The notes: a model not told the origin generated them from the letters alone. DNA of 64,000 nucleotides from an uncultured Microbulbifer sp. (GCF_947504145.1 NZ_CANNGQ010000003.1:124001-188000); one strand, 5' to 3'; counted from the first letter of the stretch, positions 8,913 through 17,076 are shown. Numbers and translations: made by a program.

Positions 8913-9599
8913 TCACAGTGGGAGTTCAACAGTTTTCATTTCACGCCCACGCACACGCAGTCGAAAAAATCCATCCGTGAGATCATCCACCCATTCATCT
9001 TCTATGAGCAGACGTGCCCCAGCATAAATCCGGCCGCGGGTTTCCATCGGCTTACATTCCTGCGCCTGGCAGTATTCCATTGTCACCACCTCCGCATTGA
9101 CATTGCCGTGATTGGCCAATGTCAACTGAGCATCCTGACGCTCTAAAGAGACCTGGAACTCTCCCCCCTCAGGCTGCACAAAGACCAATACCTGATAGGC
9201 CACCAGAATTTTTAACGCATTCTTTTCTGACTTCAGTTCGCCGACCACAGGTTTGAAGGTTACGCGGTAAACCTGCTCTTTTTCCAGGTTACGATCCAGG
9301 GGCATTAACCTGAAGCGCTTGTTCTCTCCCGCGGGAATTACGGCTCGTGAAGGGCTCACCAACAATCGGAACTCGTCAGGGTTGATCACCCGGACACGCT
9401 TCTCCGTAGGTAGCCCGGGGTTGTCGACACGATATATTTCCGTCTGCAAATACAGTGTTTCCTGATCCGGATTGGAGACAACGATATCTTCCCTGGCATT
9501 GGGCAGATCATCGAGATAGACAATAATTTTATCGAGAGACATGGCCGCCAGCACTGGCTGTGCGAGCAGTAACAACAGTAAAGTCACAAATCGTTTCAT
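8913..9599 (-). CDS. Periplasmic fimbrial chaperone (CfaA/CooB-like)
   Basis: The ATG at 9599 gives 228 residues starting with an ideal signal peptide (MKRFVTLLLLLLAQPVLA). Longer in-frame starts lack it. The two-domain Ig-like chaperone pattern is visible: ..VVSNPDQETLYLQTEIYRVD.. in the first domain, LLVSPSRAVIPAGENKRFRLMPL (the usual strand F-G region) and VYRVTFKP, then a C-terminal domain with LTLANHGNVNAEV. It would bind pilin subunits in the periplasm and deliver them to the usher. It is convergent with the tip gene (22-bp gap) instead of leading the operon, which is unusual. Confidence 0.82.
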   Translation of the reverse strand: MKRFVTLLLLLLAQPVLAAMSLDKIIVYLDDLPNAREDIVVSNPDQETLYLQTEIYRVDNPGLPTEKRVRVINPDEFRLLVSPSRAVIPAGENKRFRLMPLDRNLEKEQVYRVTFKPVVGELKSEKNALKILVAYQVLVFVQPEGGEFQVSLERQDAQLTLANHGNVNAEVVTMEYCQAQECKPMETRGRIYAGARLLIEDEWVDDLTDGFFRLRVRGREMKTVELPL

Positions 9600-9670
9600 G
9601 GGACCTGGAGAGTATGCTAATAGATTACCCAATTCTATCGCCCATGCCCTATCGGAGCCACTCCCACAGC

Positions 9671-10000
9671 CTACTCCGCGACAATAAAAACCAGCTTTAC
9701 TGCCTGTGACCCCGCCAGGGGAATACACAGTCTCCTTGGCTTGCCGATAGTCACCGCATCTGCACTCGGGGGTTGATCAATATCCCGGATATAGACGTGA
9801 TATGGGAGTCCGGGCATGCGGTTTATACAAAGGTTGTCGATACCCCCATAAGCACCCGCCCCCAGAGAGACAGAAATCGGTAAATTCAGCGAAATTTTGG
9901 CTGACTCCGTCGCTCGTAGAGCAGTTTCTGCTCCCCCGGGTATCTGGGGGAATACCAACAATAGTACCGTCCCGAGTAGGCTCGACCTTCCATACCTCAT
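9671..10000 (-). CDS. Small secreted pilin-like protein
   Basis: 110 residues from the ATG at 10000 (a TTG at 10051 would add 17). The N-terminus is a signal peptide (SLLGTVLLLVFPQIPGGAE). The mature part SAKISLNLPISVSL...DNLCINRMPG..YHVYI resembles the N-terminal pattern of the major pilin (DFTITMGLAPYIVV...EDICVGGYGFPDYSIS): a beta strand, then a cysteine, then an aromatic strand. It lies 71 bp upstream of the chaperone on the same strand, so the two are likely co-transcribed. I infer a minor or anchor subunit; the shortness (about 85 mature residues) is odd for a donor-strand pilin. Confidence 0.5.
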   Translation of the reverse strand: MRYGRSSLLGTVLLLVFPQIPGGAETALRATESAKISLNLPISVSLGAGAYGGIDNLCINRMPGLPYHVYIRDIDQPPSADAVTIGKPRRLCIPLAGSQAVKLVFIVAE

Positions 10001-10208
10001 AGCGCGGAATCCCCAGTTTACTACTGGCAGCCAGTTCCTGAGTCGACACAATTGCGGACTACCTGAGTGTAGTCCTTAGCAAAGAGTTCGATAGCACGGT
10101 CTGAGCTGCTTCACGCCGATTTCCAGCTTATTTACCTGTTAATCGGCGGCATACTGAAGAACTTGAGATTTTAGGGAACCTGGAAGGCCCTATATCAGAA
10201 AATGGGGT

Positions 10209-10251
10209 AAAAAAAGGGGAGTAATCACATGCTAAAAAGTCGCGCAGCCCC
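10209..10251 (-). terminator. Possible flhC terminator
   Basis: On the minus strand a GGGG block just after the flhC stop can pair with CCCC at 10216-10219, followed directly by seven T residues. The loop is long (28 nt). An 8-bp inverted repeat TGGGGTAA/TTACCCCA (10203-10210 and 10253-10260) brackets the structure. The rest of 10052-10252 shows nothing I can name. Confidence 0.35.
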
Positions 10252-10252
10252 G

Positions 10253-10819
10253 TTACCCCAACTGCTCTTTCGCTGTTAGCTCGGAATTCTCATTTATGAG
10301 GCGACGTTTGCGGGTCTTCCCCGCCCGCGAGGGAGGCTGGCAGATGCCACATACAAACCCCTGGCTCGGTGTGTGTGCGTGGTTAACAAATTTTCCACTA
10401 CAGCTGGTACAGGATGACAGCTCAAACAATCCGCTTTCAAAGAACCGCACAAGGGTCCAGGCTCTGGTCAGGCCCAGTACTGGCTCTTCCGCTTCACTGT
10501 CTGCCAGCTCCATATACAGCCGATAGGCCTTGATGAACCCCTCCATACGCTCGCACCCCTGCTCTCCAGTGAGGCGCAGAAATATCCCGTAAAACAGGGA
10601 GGCATGAATATTCGGCATCCAGGTGGTAAACCAGTCCGTTGAAAACGGCAACATACCCTTGGGTGGAGACATTCCACGCACTTCTTTATACAAACGGATC
10701 AGCCGACCCCGGCTGAGGTCGGTCTCCGATTCAAGTACCTGTAAGCGTGCATTCAGCTCGATTAGCTCAATCGCGAGCTGCACCTGCTGCATTTCGTTGA
10801 GCAGACTTTTTTGTGACAT
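10253..10819 (-). CDS. flhC: Flagellar master regulator subunit FlhC
   Basis: 188 residues (E. coli 192). The FlhC hallmarks are present: N-terminal [20 protein letters not shown], the helix region containing [11 protein letters not shown], and the C-terminal zinc site with two CxxC pairs (CTSC near residue 138, CGIC near 158). FlhC binds DNA as part of the FlhD4C2 complex and activates class II flagellar operons with sigma-70 RNA polymerase. It follows flhD by 10 bp. Its presence marks an enteric/betaproteobacterial-type flagellar hierarchy instead of the FleQ/FlrA type. Confidence 0.95.
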   Translation of the reverse strand: MSQKSLLNEMQQVQLAIELIELNARLQVLESETDLSRGRLIRLYKEVRGMSPPKGMLPFSTDWFTTWMPNIHASLFYGIFLRLTGEQGCERMEGFIKAYRLYMELADSEAEEPVLGLTRAWTLVRFFESGLFELSSCTSCSGKFVNHAHTPSQGFVCGICQPPSRAGKTRKRRLINENSELTAKEQLG

Positions 10820-10829
10820 GTTGCCGCAC

Positions 10830-11132
10830 TCAGTTGACGCTGGAAGACATCAGGAGCGCGGTATGAATATGGCCCAGATTCTCTGCCCGCTTGTTATTGG
10901 TCAACTGCTCAAGCTGGATGGGGTTTTCAAGATTCAGGCGAAAAAGAAATTGATTGGACCGAGCGAGCCGCGTCAGTTGCTTGGCAGTAAGAGAGGCCAG
11001 TTTGCTGGCGAGAGACTCATCAAGTTTGAGGCGGAACAGCGCTGTTGCAAAATCTTCTTTCAACAGGCGTTGCGCCAATAGCAGATAGCTGAGGTTAATC
11101 TCCTGAATTTCGCCAATTGCACTATTCAGCAT
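10830..11132 (-). CDS. flhD: Flagellar master regulator subunit FlhD
   Basis: 100 residues (family about 105-119). The N-terminal pattern [20 protein letters not shown] and the following [19 protein letters not shown] are typical of FlhD. FlhD forms the core of the FlhD4C2 activator. A GGAG Shine-Dalgarno is 9 bp upstream of the ATG at 11132. The upstream 531-bp region is large and holds a 22-bp perfect palindrome, consistent with multi-input control of the master operon. Confidence 0.95.
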   Translation of the reverse strand: MLNSAIGEIQEINLSYLLLAQRLLKEDFATALFRLKLDESLASKLASLTAKQLTRLARSNQFLFRLNLENPIQLEQLTNNKRAENLGHIHTALLMSSSVN

Positions 11133-11240
11133 GGTTCTCGTACTCCTTCAATCTTTGTTATTGACTGCCGGGCTCTCCGGCCAGCGCTTAATACATCCAA
11201 AGACGAAGGGTTCCTCGCTTTTGACTCCTTTCAATATTGA

Positions 11241-11262
11241 GTGGTTGCATCGATGCAACCAC
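11241..11262. promoter_or_regulatory. 22-bp perfect palindrome upstream of flhD
   Basis: GTGGTTGCATCGATGCAACC followed by AC is identical on both strands over 22 bp. It lies 109-130 bp upstream of the flhD start. It could be an operator for a dimeric regulator of flhDC. It has no loop or U-tract, so a terminator role is unlikely. Confidence 0.55.
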
Positions 11263-11609
11263 AAGATCACGCACTTGTTTAGCGTGCTCGTGACCTGTAT
11301 CCATCCCTGGAATGAATATGCGCAAATGTGAGTTCCGGCAAACCCGATACCACTGCAGAAGCGACATAGTCAGAAAGTTACCACTTCGCCTAAACGTCCC
11401 ACGTTTGAGGATGCTCGACGATGCTCTAAATACCCCAAGAGCTTCAGCTGCGGGGAGCAATGGACACAATAGCCAACCGCCCCCAGTATCCACCCACCCA
11501 AATGCAGCTTTTTCTGTTAACTGGTTCACACTGTAAACGTGCACCCGTTCAACTTAATGAGAAATTACCACAACCTTGTAAGCAAGGCATACTATTTTTT
11601 TAGGAAATT

Positions 11610-11623
11610 GATCCAATTGGATC
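11610..11623. promoter_or_regulatory. 14-bp perfect palindrome
   Basis: GATCCAATTGGATC lies 41 bp downstream of the flhB-like fragment stop, at the far end of the flhD upstream region. It is a possible regulator site, but too short to be confident. Confidence 0.3.
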
Positions 11624-11663
11624 TTTACTGACTTTCATTCTCATTTCAGTTTTGTTACACCGC

Positions 11664-11912
11664 CTAAACCTGACCCCGGCGCTGCGATTCGTCTACGCTA
11701 GAAATCCATAACAGCATTTCTACAATGACCGGATACATCTCCTGAGGTATCTGTACATCGAGATCCAACTGCGCAAGTAGCGCAAACAATTCGGGGGCAT
11801 CGTGTACGAAAACACCCTGTTCTTTTGCCGCTGCAATAACGTGCTCTGCCAGGGTGCCGTATTCCCGGGCGACCCGATCAAGGCTTCTATCTGATGGTTT
11901 TATTTTGTCCAT
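11664..11912 (-). CDS. FlhB C-terminal-domain-like protein (FhlB/FlhX), shortened
   Basis: 82 residues resembling the cytoplasmic C-terminal domain of FlhB: GTLAEHVIAAAKEQGVFVHDAPELFALLAQLDLDVQIP and YPVIVEMLLWI correspond to the stretch after the autocleavage site of FlhB. Stand-alone copies (FhlB/FlhX) can substitute for the FlhB C-terminal fragment in some bacteria. This copy has only about 15 unrelated-looking residues before the match and lacks the PTxxAVAL strand usual in such proteins. It is 16 bp downstream of the FliK-like gene, with which it is probably co-transcribed. Confidence 0.78.
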   Translation of the reverse strand: MDKIKPSDRSLDRVAREYGTLAEHVIAAAKEQGVFVHDAPELFALLAQLDLDVQIPQEMYPVIVEMLLWISSVDESQRRGQV

Positions 11913-11928
11913 TCAATATCCAGATTGT

Positions 11929-12849
11929 TTAATCGTCATCCATGAGAACTACGTCTGCCTGAACACTGGTGAATCCGGCACCCAAAAACCGTTGCTGTAG
12001 AGATTCCACGAAGACCGACACCGCTTCTAGCGTCGCGTTGTCACGCACCTTCACCTGAATACTCAACGCGCGACCATGCATAGTCGCAGAGAGAACAACA
12101 GCGCCCAGATACTGCAGTTGCAGCTTTATCTCCGCACACCATGCGGAATCGCGCCTCTGCAAATGGTGTTTATTCCTGCGTGGCTCCGTATCGAAGAGAT
12201 CGCCAGCAACCTGCTGTATCAAAAATTCCGCAAATAGCCCCGGCCACAACTCCCCTTCCCAGCGAAGCTTTGGAATCGACAACAGGTCCAGTTGCTGACG
12301 CACCAGCCCCTGTAACCCCTGCTCAAATCTGCCTGTATCAGTGCCGTGCTGCCGCCACAGCGCCATCTGTGGCTCCCTGTCCAGCAGCGACCTGTCGCGC
12401 TCACCCCTATGCCAGCGCACCAGGTGTGCTTCGTAAAACAGGCCGCTCAACTCGATACGCTCGCGAAGTTCGCCAGCGGCCACAATCGCGTTTGCTACCG
12501 GTGCAGACACGACAGGTACCGGCGAACGAATGACACTGGTGGTTGCACTGGACTGGCTCAAGATATTCGACAACTGTCGAGCAACACTGCTCAAGTGGGA
12601 GCGCCCCGCTTGTGAGCGCTCGCTTACTGGATGACTAAGAAATGGTGGGAATGTAGAAAATTTTTCCGAAACTGCGCGATCGGCAGGCCGGCGCGGGTTC
12701 AAGCGCGAGTCGCTACGTACCGCCTGCACCCCCTGGGCAGGCACCAGCGGCTTAACCGCCGCTGGTTGCCGTTCGGGACGCGCGGTATCGACCCTTTTAC
12801 CCAAGACCTGATGCAGGAGCGTATCCAGCAGTGCAGTGATTCCACTCAC
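11929..12849 (-). CDS. FliK-like protein (second hook-length-type gene)
   Basis: 306 residues: a low-complexity polar N-terminal half, then a conserved patch ERIELSGLFYEAHLVRWHRG (about residues 133-152) and a beta-rich C-terminus (IKLQLQYLGAVVLSATMHGRALSIQVKV) that resembles the FliK/Flg_hook C-terminal fold. Genes like this precede flhB-like fragments in betaproteobacterial and Pseudomonas genomes. Its role in export switching is inferred. It overlaps fliT by 4 bp (ATGA). A canonical fliK exists at 22390-23610, so this is not the only hook-length-type gene. Confidence 0.65.
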   Translation of the reverse strand: MSGITALLDTLLHQVLGKRVDTARPERQPAAVKPLVPAQGVQAVRSDSRLNPRRPADRAVSEKFSTFPPFLSHPVSERSQAGRSHLSSVARQLSNILSQSSATTSVIRSPVPVVSAPVANAIVAAGELRERIELSGLFYEAHLVRWHRGERDRSLLDREPQMALWRQHGTDTGRFEQGLQGLVRQQLDLLSIPKLRWEGELWPGLFAEFLIQQVAGDLFDTEPRRNKHHLQRRDSAWCAEIKLQLQYLGAVVLSATMHGRALSIQVKVRDNATLEAVSVFVESLQQRFLGAGFTSVQADVVLMDDD

Positions 12850-13232
12850 TGACCAGGGGTACCCAGAGGAATCAGGGAACCGTAGGTGCGAGACAGGTCA
12901 CGCTTGCGCTGACTGGTGCCTATCAGCTGTTGCAGCTCGTCCTGGCGCTGGCGCAGGCCTTTGCGAACCTCAAGATCCTGCTCAAGAATCTGCTCCAGTA
13001 ATTCAGCCTTGCGTTGACGCTCACTCTCACTAAATGCCATGCCAGCTTCCGCGCTGGCAATGGCATCCACCTCTATGGCGTAACAGGTCTGCTCTTCGAC
13101 CAGGTTGAACCAATCGTGCTCGCGAACACAGGCAAGCATCCGCGAGGAGCGCGCGAGTAGACTGGTATAAGCGGCCAGCACCCGTGCGGGTGAGGTCAGA
13201 GGGTTGTCACCGACAATCGCATTACGCCTCAT
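12846..13232 (-). CDS. fliT: FliT-like flagellar chaperone
   Basis: 128 residues from the ATG at 13232, predicted mostly alpha-helical, with a heptad-like C-terminal half rich in Glu, Arg and Gln. The segment RVLAAYTSLLARSSRMLACVREHDWFNLVEEQ fits the FliT pattern around a DWF/DWE motif. FliT binds FliD as an export chaperone and, in enterics, inhibits FlhDC. Placement directly after fliS, overlapping it by 11 bp, supports the call. A longer in-frame start at 13313 lies inside fliS and is less likely. Confidence 0.75.
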   Translation of the reverse strand: MRRNAIVGDNPLTSPARVLAAYTSLLARSSRMLACVREHDWFNLVEEQTCYAIEVDAIASAEAGMAFSESERQRKAELLEQILEQDLEVRKGLRQRQDELQQLIGTSQRKRDLSRTYGSLIPLGTPGQ

Positions 13233-13653
13233 GCTGTTGCCCCGGCTCAATCTCGTTCCATGCGGACGCCAGTTCACCCAGCAAACGACGAGCTTCAACG
13301 AACCCTTTCTCATCGTTTTGCAGATTGGCGTTTAACAGTAAACGTGCAATGTACTCATAAAGCGCACCCATGCGCTCTGCCAGCTCGCCACCACGCTCTC
13401 GATCCAGCGCTGCCAGCAGGCCATTATTTACAATATCCAGCGCCTTCGAGACAGCCTGCCCCTTTTCCGCCACATTGCCATCCTGCAGATGCACCAATGC
13501 GGTACCGATTGCCGTATCCGCTCCCTGAAACAACAATACGATGAGCCGGTGAGGGCTTGCAGACATCACATCACTTTCAAGCCCCACACGGGCGTAGCTG
13601 GCGGCACCTCGGGCACGTCCAGCGATTCCTTTTGCGTACAAATCAGACCTCAC
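13222..13653 (-). CDS. fliS: Flagellin export chaperone FliS
   Basis: 143 residues with the FliS signature near residues 19-50: SYARVGLESDVMSASPHRLI followed by VLLFQGADTAI. The protein binds the disordered C-terminus of flagellin and keeps it export-competent. The C-terminal third contains YEYIARLLLNANLQND, also typical. It lies 5 bp after fliD in the fliD-fliS-fliT operon under a sigma-28 promoter. Confidence 0.95.
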   Translation of the reverse strand: MRSDLYAKGIAGRARGAASYARVGLESDVMSASPHRLIVLLFQGADTAIGTALVHLQDGNVAEKGQAVSKALDIVNNGLLAALDRERGGELAERMGALYEYIARLLLNANLQNDEKGFVEARRLLGELASAWNEIEPGQQHEA

Positions 13654-13658
13654 TGTTG

Positions 13659-15014
13659 TTATTGTTTAAGCTGTGCAGACAGCGCATCGAACTGCTGTGT
13701 CAGATAAGAACTCGTCGAGTTCATCTGTGCAATCAGGCTATCCAGCTGACTGAACTGTGTGCGGTAGCGATCGACAGTGCTGGCAATCTGCGCTTCCATT
13801 CTCTCGTAGCGCTGATCCATTGACGCAACACTGGTTTCCAGCCCGCTCGTCGCATTGCCGATCAGCCCCCCCTCTTCCGTCATCGCTTCCAGCGCGGATG
13901 CCATACGGTCCGCAAAGCCATCACTGTCTTCCGACACCCCGGCAAATACATCGGTGAAATCGCCCAGTTGATTAGCAATCAGATCAGCGACCTTTTCGTC
14001 ATCCAGAGCCAGGGTACCGTCCACTTCCAGTGTGATACCCAAATCGGCGAGGGAGGAAAATGTATCACTCTCAAGAGAACCACCGACGATATCCCGCAAA
14101 CGGGACTCAACACCACGCACCGCCGCATTGCCCTGCAAGATTCCGCCAACGCCGGAAGCACTATCAAACGACGTCAGGTCAGAAAGAGAACCCTGCAGAC
14201 TGTTATAGGCATCAACAAAATTGGATAATTTTTTCTCAATACCCGCGGTATCCCGGGTGACTTCCAGCGTAGTACTGCCGGTTTCTTCCAGGTTCAGCGT
14301 GACGCCCTGGATTGCGCCTTCCACCCGGTTGCTCTGGGACTGAATGGCAATCCCGTTGACGTTCAGTTCGGCGTTTTGCGCCGCCACTTCCGTCGCGCTA
14401 TCCAGGGCAAGCTCGTCGCCAAAACTACCGGCGGCAAACACCACAGAATCGATCGCTGCATCGGATCCGGTTTGCGAAGAGCTCACCACCAGGCGGTAAG
14501 GTTGGTCGCTACCATCATTGACGATGGAGGCCACAACACCGGCCCCGGCTTTGTTGATGGCATTGCGGATATCTTCCAGGGAACTGTCAGCTTCATCGAC
14601 AGAAACGCTGAACTGCTCGCCACTCCCCAGAGTGAAATCAATACTGCCTGCGCCCAGGTTTACACTCTGCTCTGCCACGCCAGCGGTGGCGATGCTGTAA
14701 CTTTTCGCGCGCTGCGTGACTGCAACCTCGTAGGTGCCCACCGGAACGTCTTCACTGGAACTGATGGTCAGCCCCTCTCCACTCAAGCTGGTTTTCACAC
14801 CGGAGAAAGCAGACGGATCACTCAGCTCGGCAGCCGCACTTTTTACCTTATCCAGGGCGCTTTGCAGCAGGCCAAATGCGGAGATCTTGGTCTCATAGCT
14901 TTTCTGCTGTTGCAGAATCGGGGTCAATTTCTGCCGTTCGGCAGACTCGAGCTGATCCAGCAGGCCGCTCAAGTCGAGGCCGGATCCTATGCCCAACGAA
15001 GATATGGTGGCCAC
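13659..15014 (-). CDS. fliD: Flagellar filament cap protein FliD
   Basis: 451 residues with FliD N- and C-terminal helices: SSLGIGSGLDLSGLLDQLES at the start and the coiled-coil ASTVDRYRTQFSQLDSLIAQM and STSSYLTQQFDALSAQ at the end. FliD (HAP2) caps the filament tip and promotes flagellin folding. It heads the fliD-fliS-fliT-fliK-like-flhB-like unit. A sigma-28 promoter is centred about 80 bp upstream of the ATG, back to back with that of fliC. Confidence 0.97.
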   Translation of the reverse strand: MATISSLGIGSGLDLSGLLDQLESAERQKLTPILQQQKSYETKISAFGLLQSALDKVKSAAAELSDPSAFSGVKTSLSGEGLTISSSEDVPVGTYEVAVTQRAKSYSIATAGVAEQSVNLGAGSIDFTLGSGEQFSVSVDEADSSLEDIRNAINKAGAGVVASIVNDGSDQPYRLVVSSSQTGSDAAIDSVVFAAGSFGDELALDSATEVAAQNAELNVNGIAIQSQSNRVEGAIQGVTLNLEETGSTTLEVTRDTAGIEKKLSNFVDAYNSLQGSLSDLTSFDSASGVGGILQGNAAVRGVESRLRDIVGGSLESDTFSSLADLGITLEVDGTLALDDEKVADLIANQLGDFTDVFAGVSEDSDGFADRMASALEAMTEEGGLIGNATSGLETSVASMDQRYERMEAQIASTVDRYRTQFSQLDSLIAQMNSTSSYLTQQFDALSAQLKQ

Positions 15015-15083
15015 ACTCGCCCCCTCCTTATATAAGTTCGATTTCAGCGACTCTGTTCAACAGGAGTGCCGTTCTTTACTCCC

Positions 15084-15110
15084 ACATCGGCCGAGATCCT
15101 CGTGACTTTA
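15084..15110 (-). promoter_or_regulatory. Sigma-28 promoter of fliD
   Basis: On the minus strand: TAAAGTCA, 11 bp, GCCGATGT. This matches the TAAAGTTT-N11-GCCGATAA consensus of FliA-dependent promoters at 12 of 16 positions. It is about 70 bp from the fliD ATG. Confidence 0.85.
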
Positions 15111-15179
15111 GTACTGAAGAGGACTCAAGCTCACCAGCGGCGAATACGGATACACCATCCAGAAATATTTGAGAAAGAT

Positions 15180-15206
15180 TAAAGTCCTGACATAGGCGGC
15201 CGAAAA
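15180..15206 (+). promoter_or_regulatory. Sigma-28 promoter of fliC
   Basis: TAAAGTCC, 11 bp, GCCGAAAA, ending 62 bp before the fliC ATG. The spacing is exactly consensus. It is divergent from the fliD promoter, 70 bp away. Confidence 0.9.
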
Positions 15207-15268
15207 ACTGGGTAACGGCCAGCGCCGTTGTTTCAATTTCAAACGGTGACACACAGAGGGACAAAACA

Positions 15269-16399
15269 ATGTCAGTGATCAACACCAACATCACGGCCAT
15301 GATTGGCCAGCAGAACCTGAGCAAATCTCAAAGCGCCCTGCAGACCTCCATGGAGCGCCTGTCTTCCGGTCTGCGCATCAATAGCGCAGCCGACGATGCC
15401 GCCGGCCAGGCCATCGCCAATCGCATGAGCGCCCAGATCACCGGCCTTTCTCAGGCCCAGCGCAACGCCAATGACGGTATCTCCGTCGCGCAGACCGCTG
15501 AAGGTGCCCTGAACCAGGTCAACGACAACCTGCAGCGCATTCGTGAATTGACTGTGCAGGCTCAAAACGACACCAACTCCCAGAGCGACCTGGACTCTAT
15601 CCAGGATGAAATCAATCAGCGCCTTTCTGAAATTGACCGGGTATCCTCCGAAACCAATTTCAACGGCGTCAAGGTTCTTTCAGAAGACCGCAGTTTTACC
15701 ATTCAGGTCGGCGCCAATGATGGAGAGTCTATTAGCATCGACCTCAAAGAGATCAATGCGCAGACACTGGGTATGGAAAACTTCACAGTTTCCGGACTTT
15801 CCGACGAAATTACCGAACTTTCCGGCACCGATGCCAATGGCAATGAAGTCACTACAGCCGTTGACCTTTCCGGTATTGATGTCAGCAACTTTGCCGCGAC
15901 CGACGCTTCAGAACTGAAGCTTCGTTCATACACCGACGCGGGCGGCACTACTCAGTACGCCATTCAAGATACTGATGGCACTCTGGCAAAAGTTGCTGCC
16001 GCAGACATTGATACTGATGCGACTTCCGCCACATTCGGCCAGATTACCGACTTTGCCGATGCGACCGCAGTGACTACTGCGAAAGCTGCTTATGACACCG
16101 ACGCAGAAGCCGGACTCACTTCAACCGCTAACCCACTGGCGGCACTGGATACTGCTCTTAGCGACGTAGACGCCCTGCGCTCTGACCTGGGTGCCATCCA
16201 AAACCGTTTCGAATCGGCAATCAACAACCTGAGCACTACCGAAACTAACCTGTCTGCGGCCCGCTCTCGCATTGAAGACGCGGACTACGCGGATGAAGTA
16301 TCCAATATGACCCGCGCACAGATCCTGCAGCAAGCCGGGACTTCCGTGCTGTCACAAGCAAACCAGCTGCCGCAGAGCGTTCTGTCTCTGCTGGGCTAA
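15269..16399 (+). CDS. fliC: Flagellin
   Basis: 376 residues with canonical flagellin D0/D1 ends: NTNITAMIGQQNLSKSQSAL and LSSGLRINSAADDAAGQAIA at the N-terminus, and SRIEDADYADEVSNMTRAQI, TSVLSQANQLPQSVLSLLG at the C-terminus. The central variable domain (about residues 170-285) is short and rich in Thr, Asp and Ala. It is the only flagellin gene in the window. Monocistronic: a sigma-28 promoter in front and a rho-independent terminator 33 bp behind. Confidence 0.98.
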   Translation: MSVINTNITAMIGQQNLSKSQSALQTSMERLSSGLRINSAADDAAGQAIANRMSAQITGLSQAQRNANDGISVAQTAEGALNQVNDNLQRIRELTVQAQNDTNSQSDLDSIQDEINQRLSEIDRVSSETNFNGVKVLSEDRSFTIQVGANDGESISIDLKEINAQTLGMENFTVSGLSDEITELSGTDANGNEVTTAVDLSGIDVSNFAATDASELKLRSYTDAGGTTQYAIQDTDGTLAKVAAADIDTDATSATFGQITDFADATAVTTAKAAYDTDAEAGLTSTANPLAALDTALSDVDALRSDLGAIQNRFESAINNLSTTETNLSAARSRIEDADYADEVSNMTRAQILQQAGTSVLSQANQLPQSVLSLLG

Positions 16400-16431
16400 T
16401 CGAGACCCCGGGCCAGTGGCCCATCCTTCCT

Positions 16432-16454
16432 GGCCCCTTCACGGGGCCTTTTTT
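16432..16454 (+). terminator. Rho-independent terminator of fliC
   Basis: Perfect 6-bp stem GGCCCC/GGGGCC with loop TTCAC, followed directly by six T residues. It ends 36 bp before the convergent fliE stop codon. Confidence 0.92.
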
Positions 16455-16490
16455 GTATCCGCTAAACGACGAAAAAAGGAAAGCAGGTTT

Positions 16491-16841
16491 TCACACCTGC
16501 ATGTTCATGATGTCTTTATAAGCTGTCAGCAATCGGTTGCGCACCTGAACACCCAGCTCAAACGCAATCCCCGCTTTCTGCCCTGCGATCATCACCTCGT
16601 GCAACGCCACATCCGATTCGCCCGACTGAAAGGCACGCGAACGGGCACCGCTTTCAATCTGCAGCGCGTTTATACGTTGCAGGCTTTCCTTCAGCGCTTC
16701 CCCAAAACCGCCACCCACAGCCGGGGCGCCGCCGGGTGCCGACAAATCTGGTAACGCGCGCGGCGCCGCAGCTTCGCTGGCCAATCCTCGCATCTGATTC
16801 AACATCCCCTGCATCTCCGGGGCGGTGATTGGTATGGTCAT
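16491..16841 (-). CDS. fliE: MS-ring/rod adaptor protein FliE
   Basis: 116 residues from the ATG at 16841; a TTG 30 bp further upstream is possible but has no good ribosome site. The C-terminal half, with FGEALKESLQRINALQ, GESDVALHEVMIAGQKAGIAF and a final NRLLTAYKDIMNMQV, is typical of FliE. FliE links the MS ring to the proximal rod and is exported early. It is divergent from fliF across a 235-bp region holding an FlhDC-box-like repeat, as in enterics. Confidence 0.96.
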   Translation of the reverse strand: MTIPITAPEMQGMLNQMRGLASEAAAPRALPDLSAPGGAPAVGGGFGEALKESLQRINALQIESGARSRAFQSGESDVALHEVMIAGQKAGIAFELGVQVRNRLLTAYKDIMNMQV

Positions 16842-16895
16842 GAATGCATCTCTTGTAGTTTCGCAGCGCAAAGGTAACAGGGCCCTTCAGAAAGC

Positions 16896-16939
16896 CAAGC
16901 AGGTAAATAGCGGAAAAAGTTGCGGCTTTTCTTTCCTTT
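16896..16939. promoter_or_regulatory. Possible FlhDC box between fliE and fliF
   Basis: A good half-site AAATAGCG (16905-16912) is followed after 10 bp by a weaker inverted half CGGCTTTT (16923-16930). The layout resembles the sites between flgA and flgB and in front of flhB. The upstream AAYGS parts of the boxes are poor, so this is a tentative call. Confidence 0.4.
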
Positions 16940-17076
16940 GCCTGAGCGGGAGCTATTGATAATCACGGCACTGTTCCGGCCCGTCTGCCAAGCAGGGTGA
17001 AACAATAGGATGAATTCGCAGAAATGCCTTCCACAATGCTTATAAAACCGCCTGTCTACTGCGGAGTCTTTCCCGG

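Larger units (their letters stand above)
11133..11663 (-). promoter_or_regulatory. flhDC upstream region
   Basis: This 531-bp stretch has no convincing gene and is more AT-rich than its neighbours. It lies upstream of flhD and downstream of the flhB-like fragment. Two perfect palindromes are visible, of 22 bp (11241-11262) and 14 bp (11610-11623). I cannot place the -10 and -35 elements with confidence. Enteric flhDC promoters are similarly long and respond to many regulators. Confidence 0.6.

Noticed and set aside
11188-11544. 118-codon minus-strand open frame upstream of flhD
   Set aside because: No family resemblance, no ribosome site, and it covers the palindromic flhDC promoter region; regulatory DNA is more likely.
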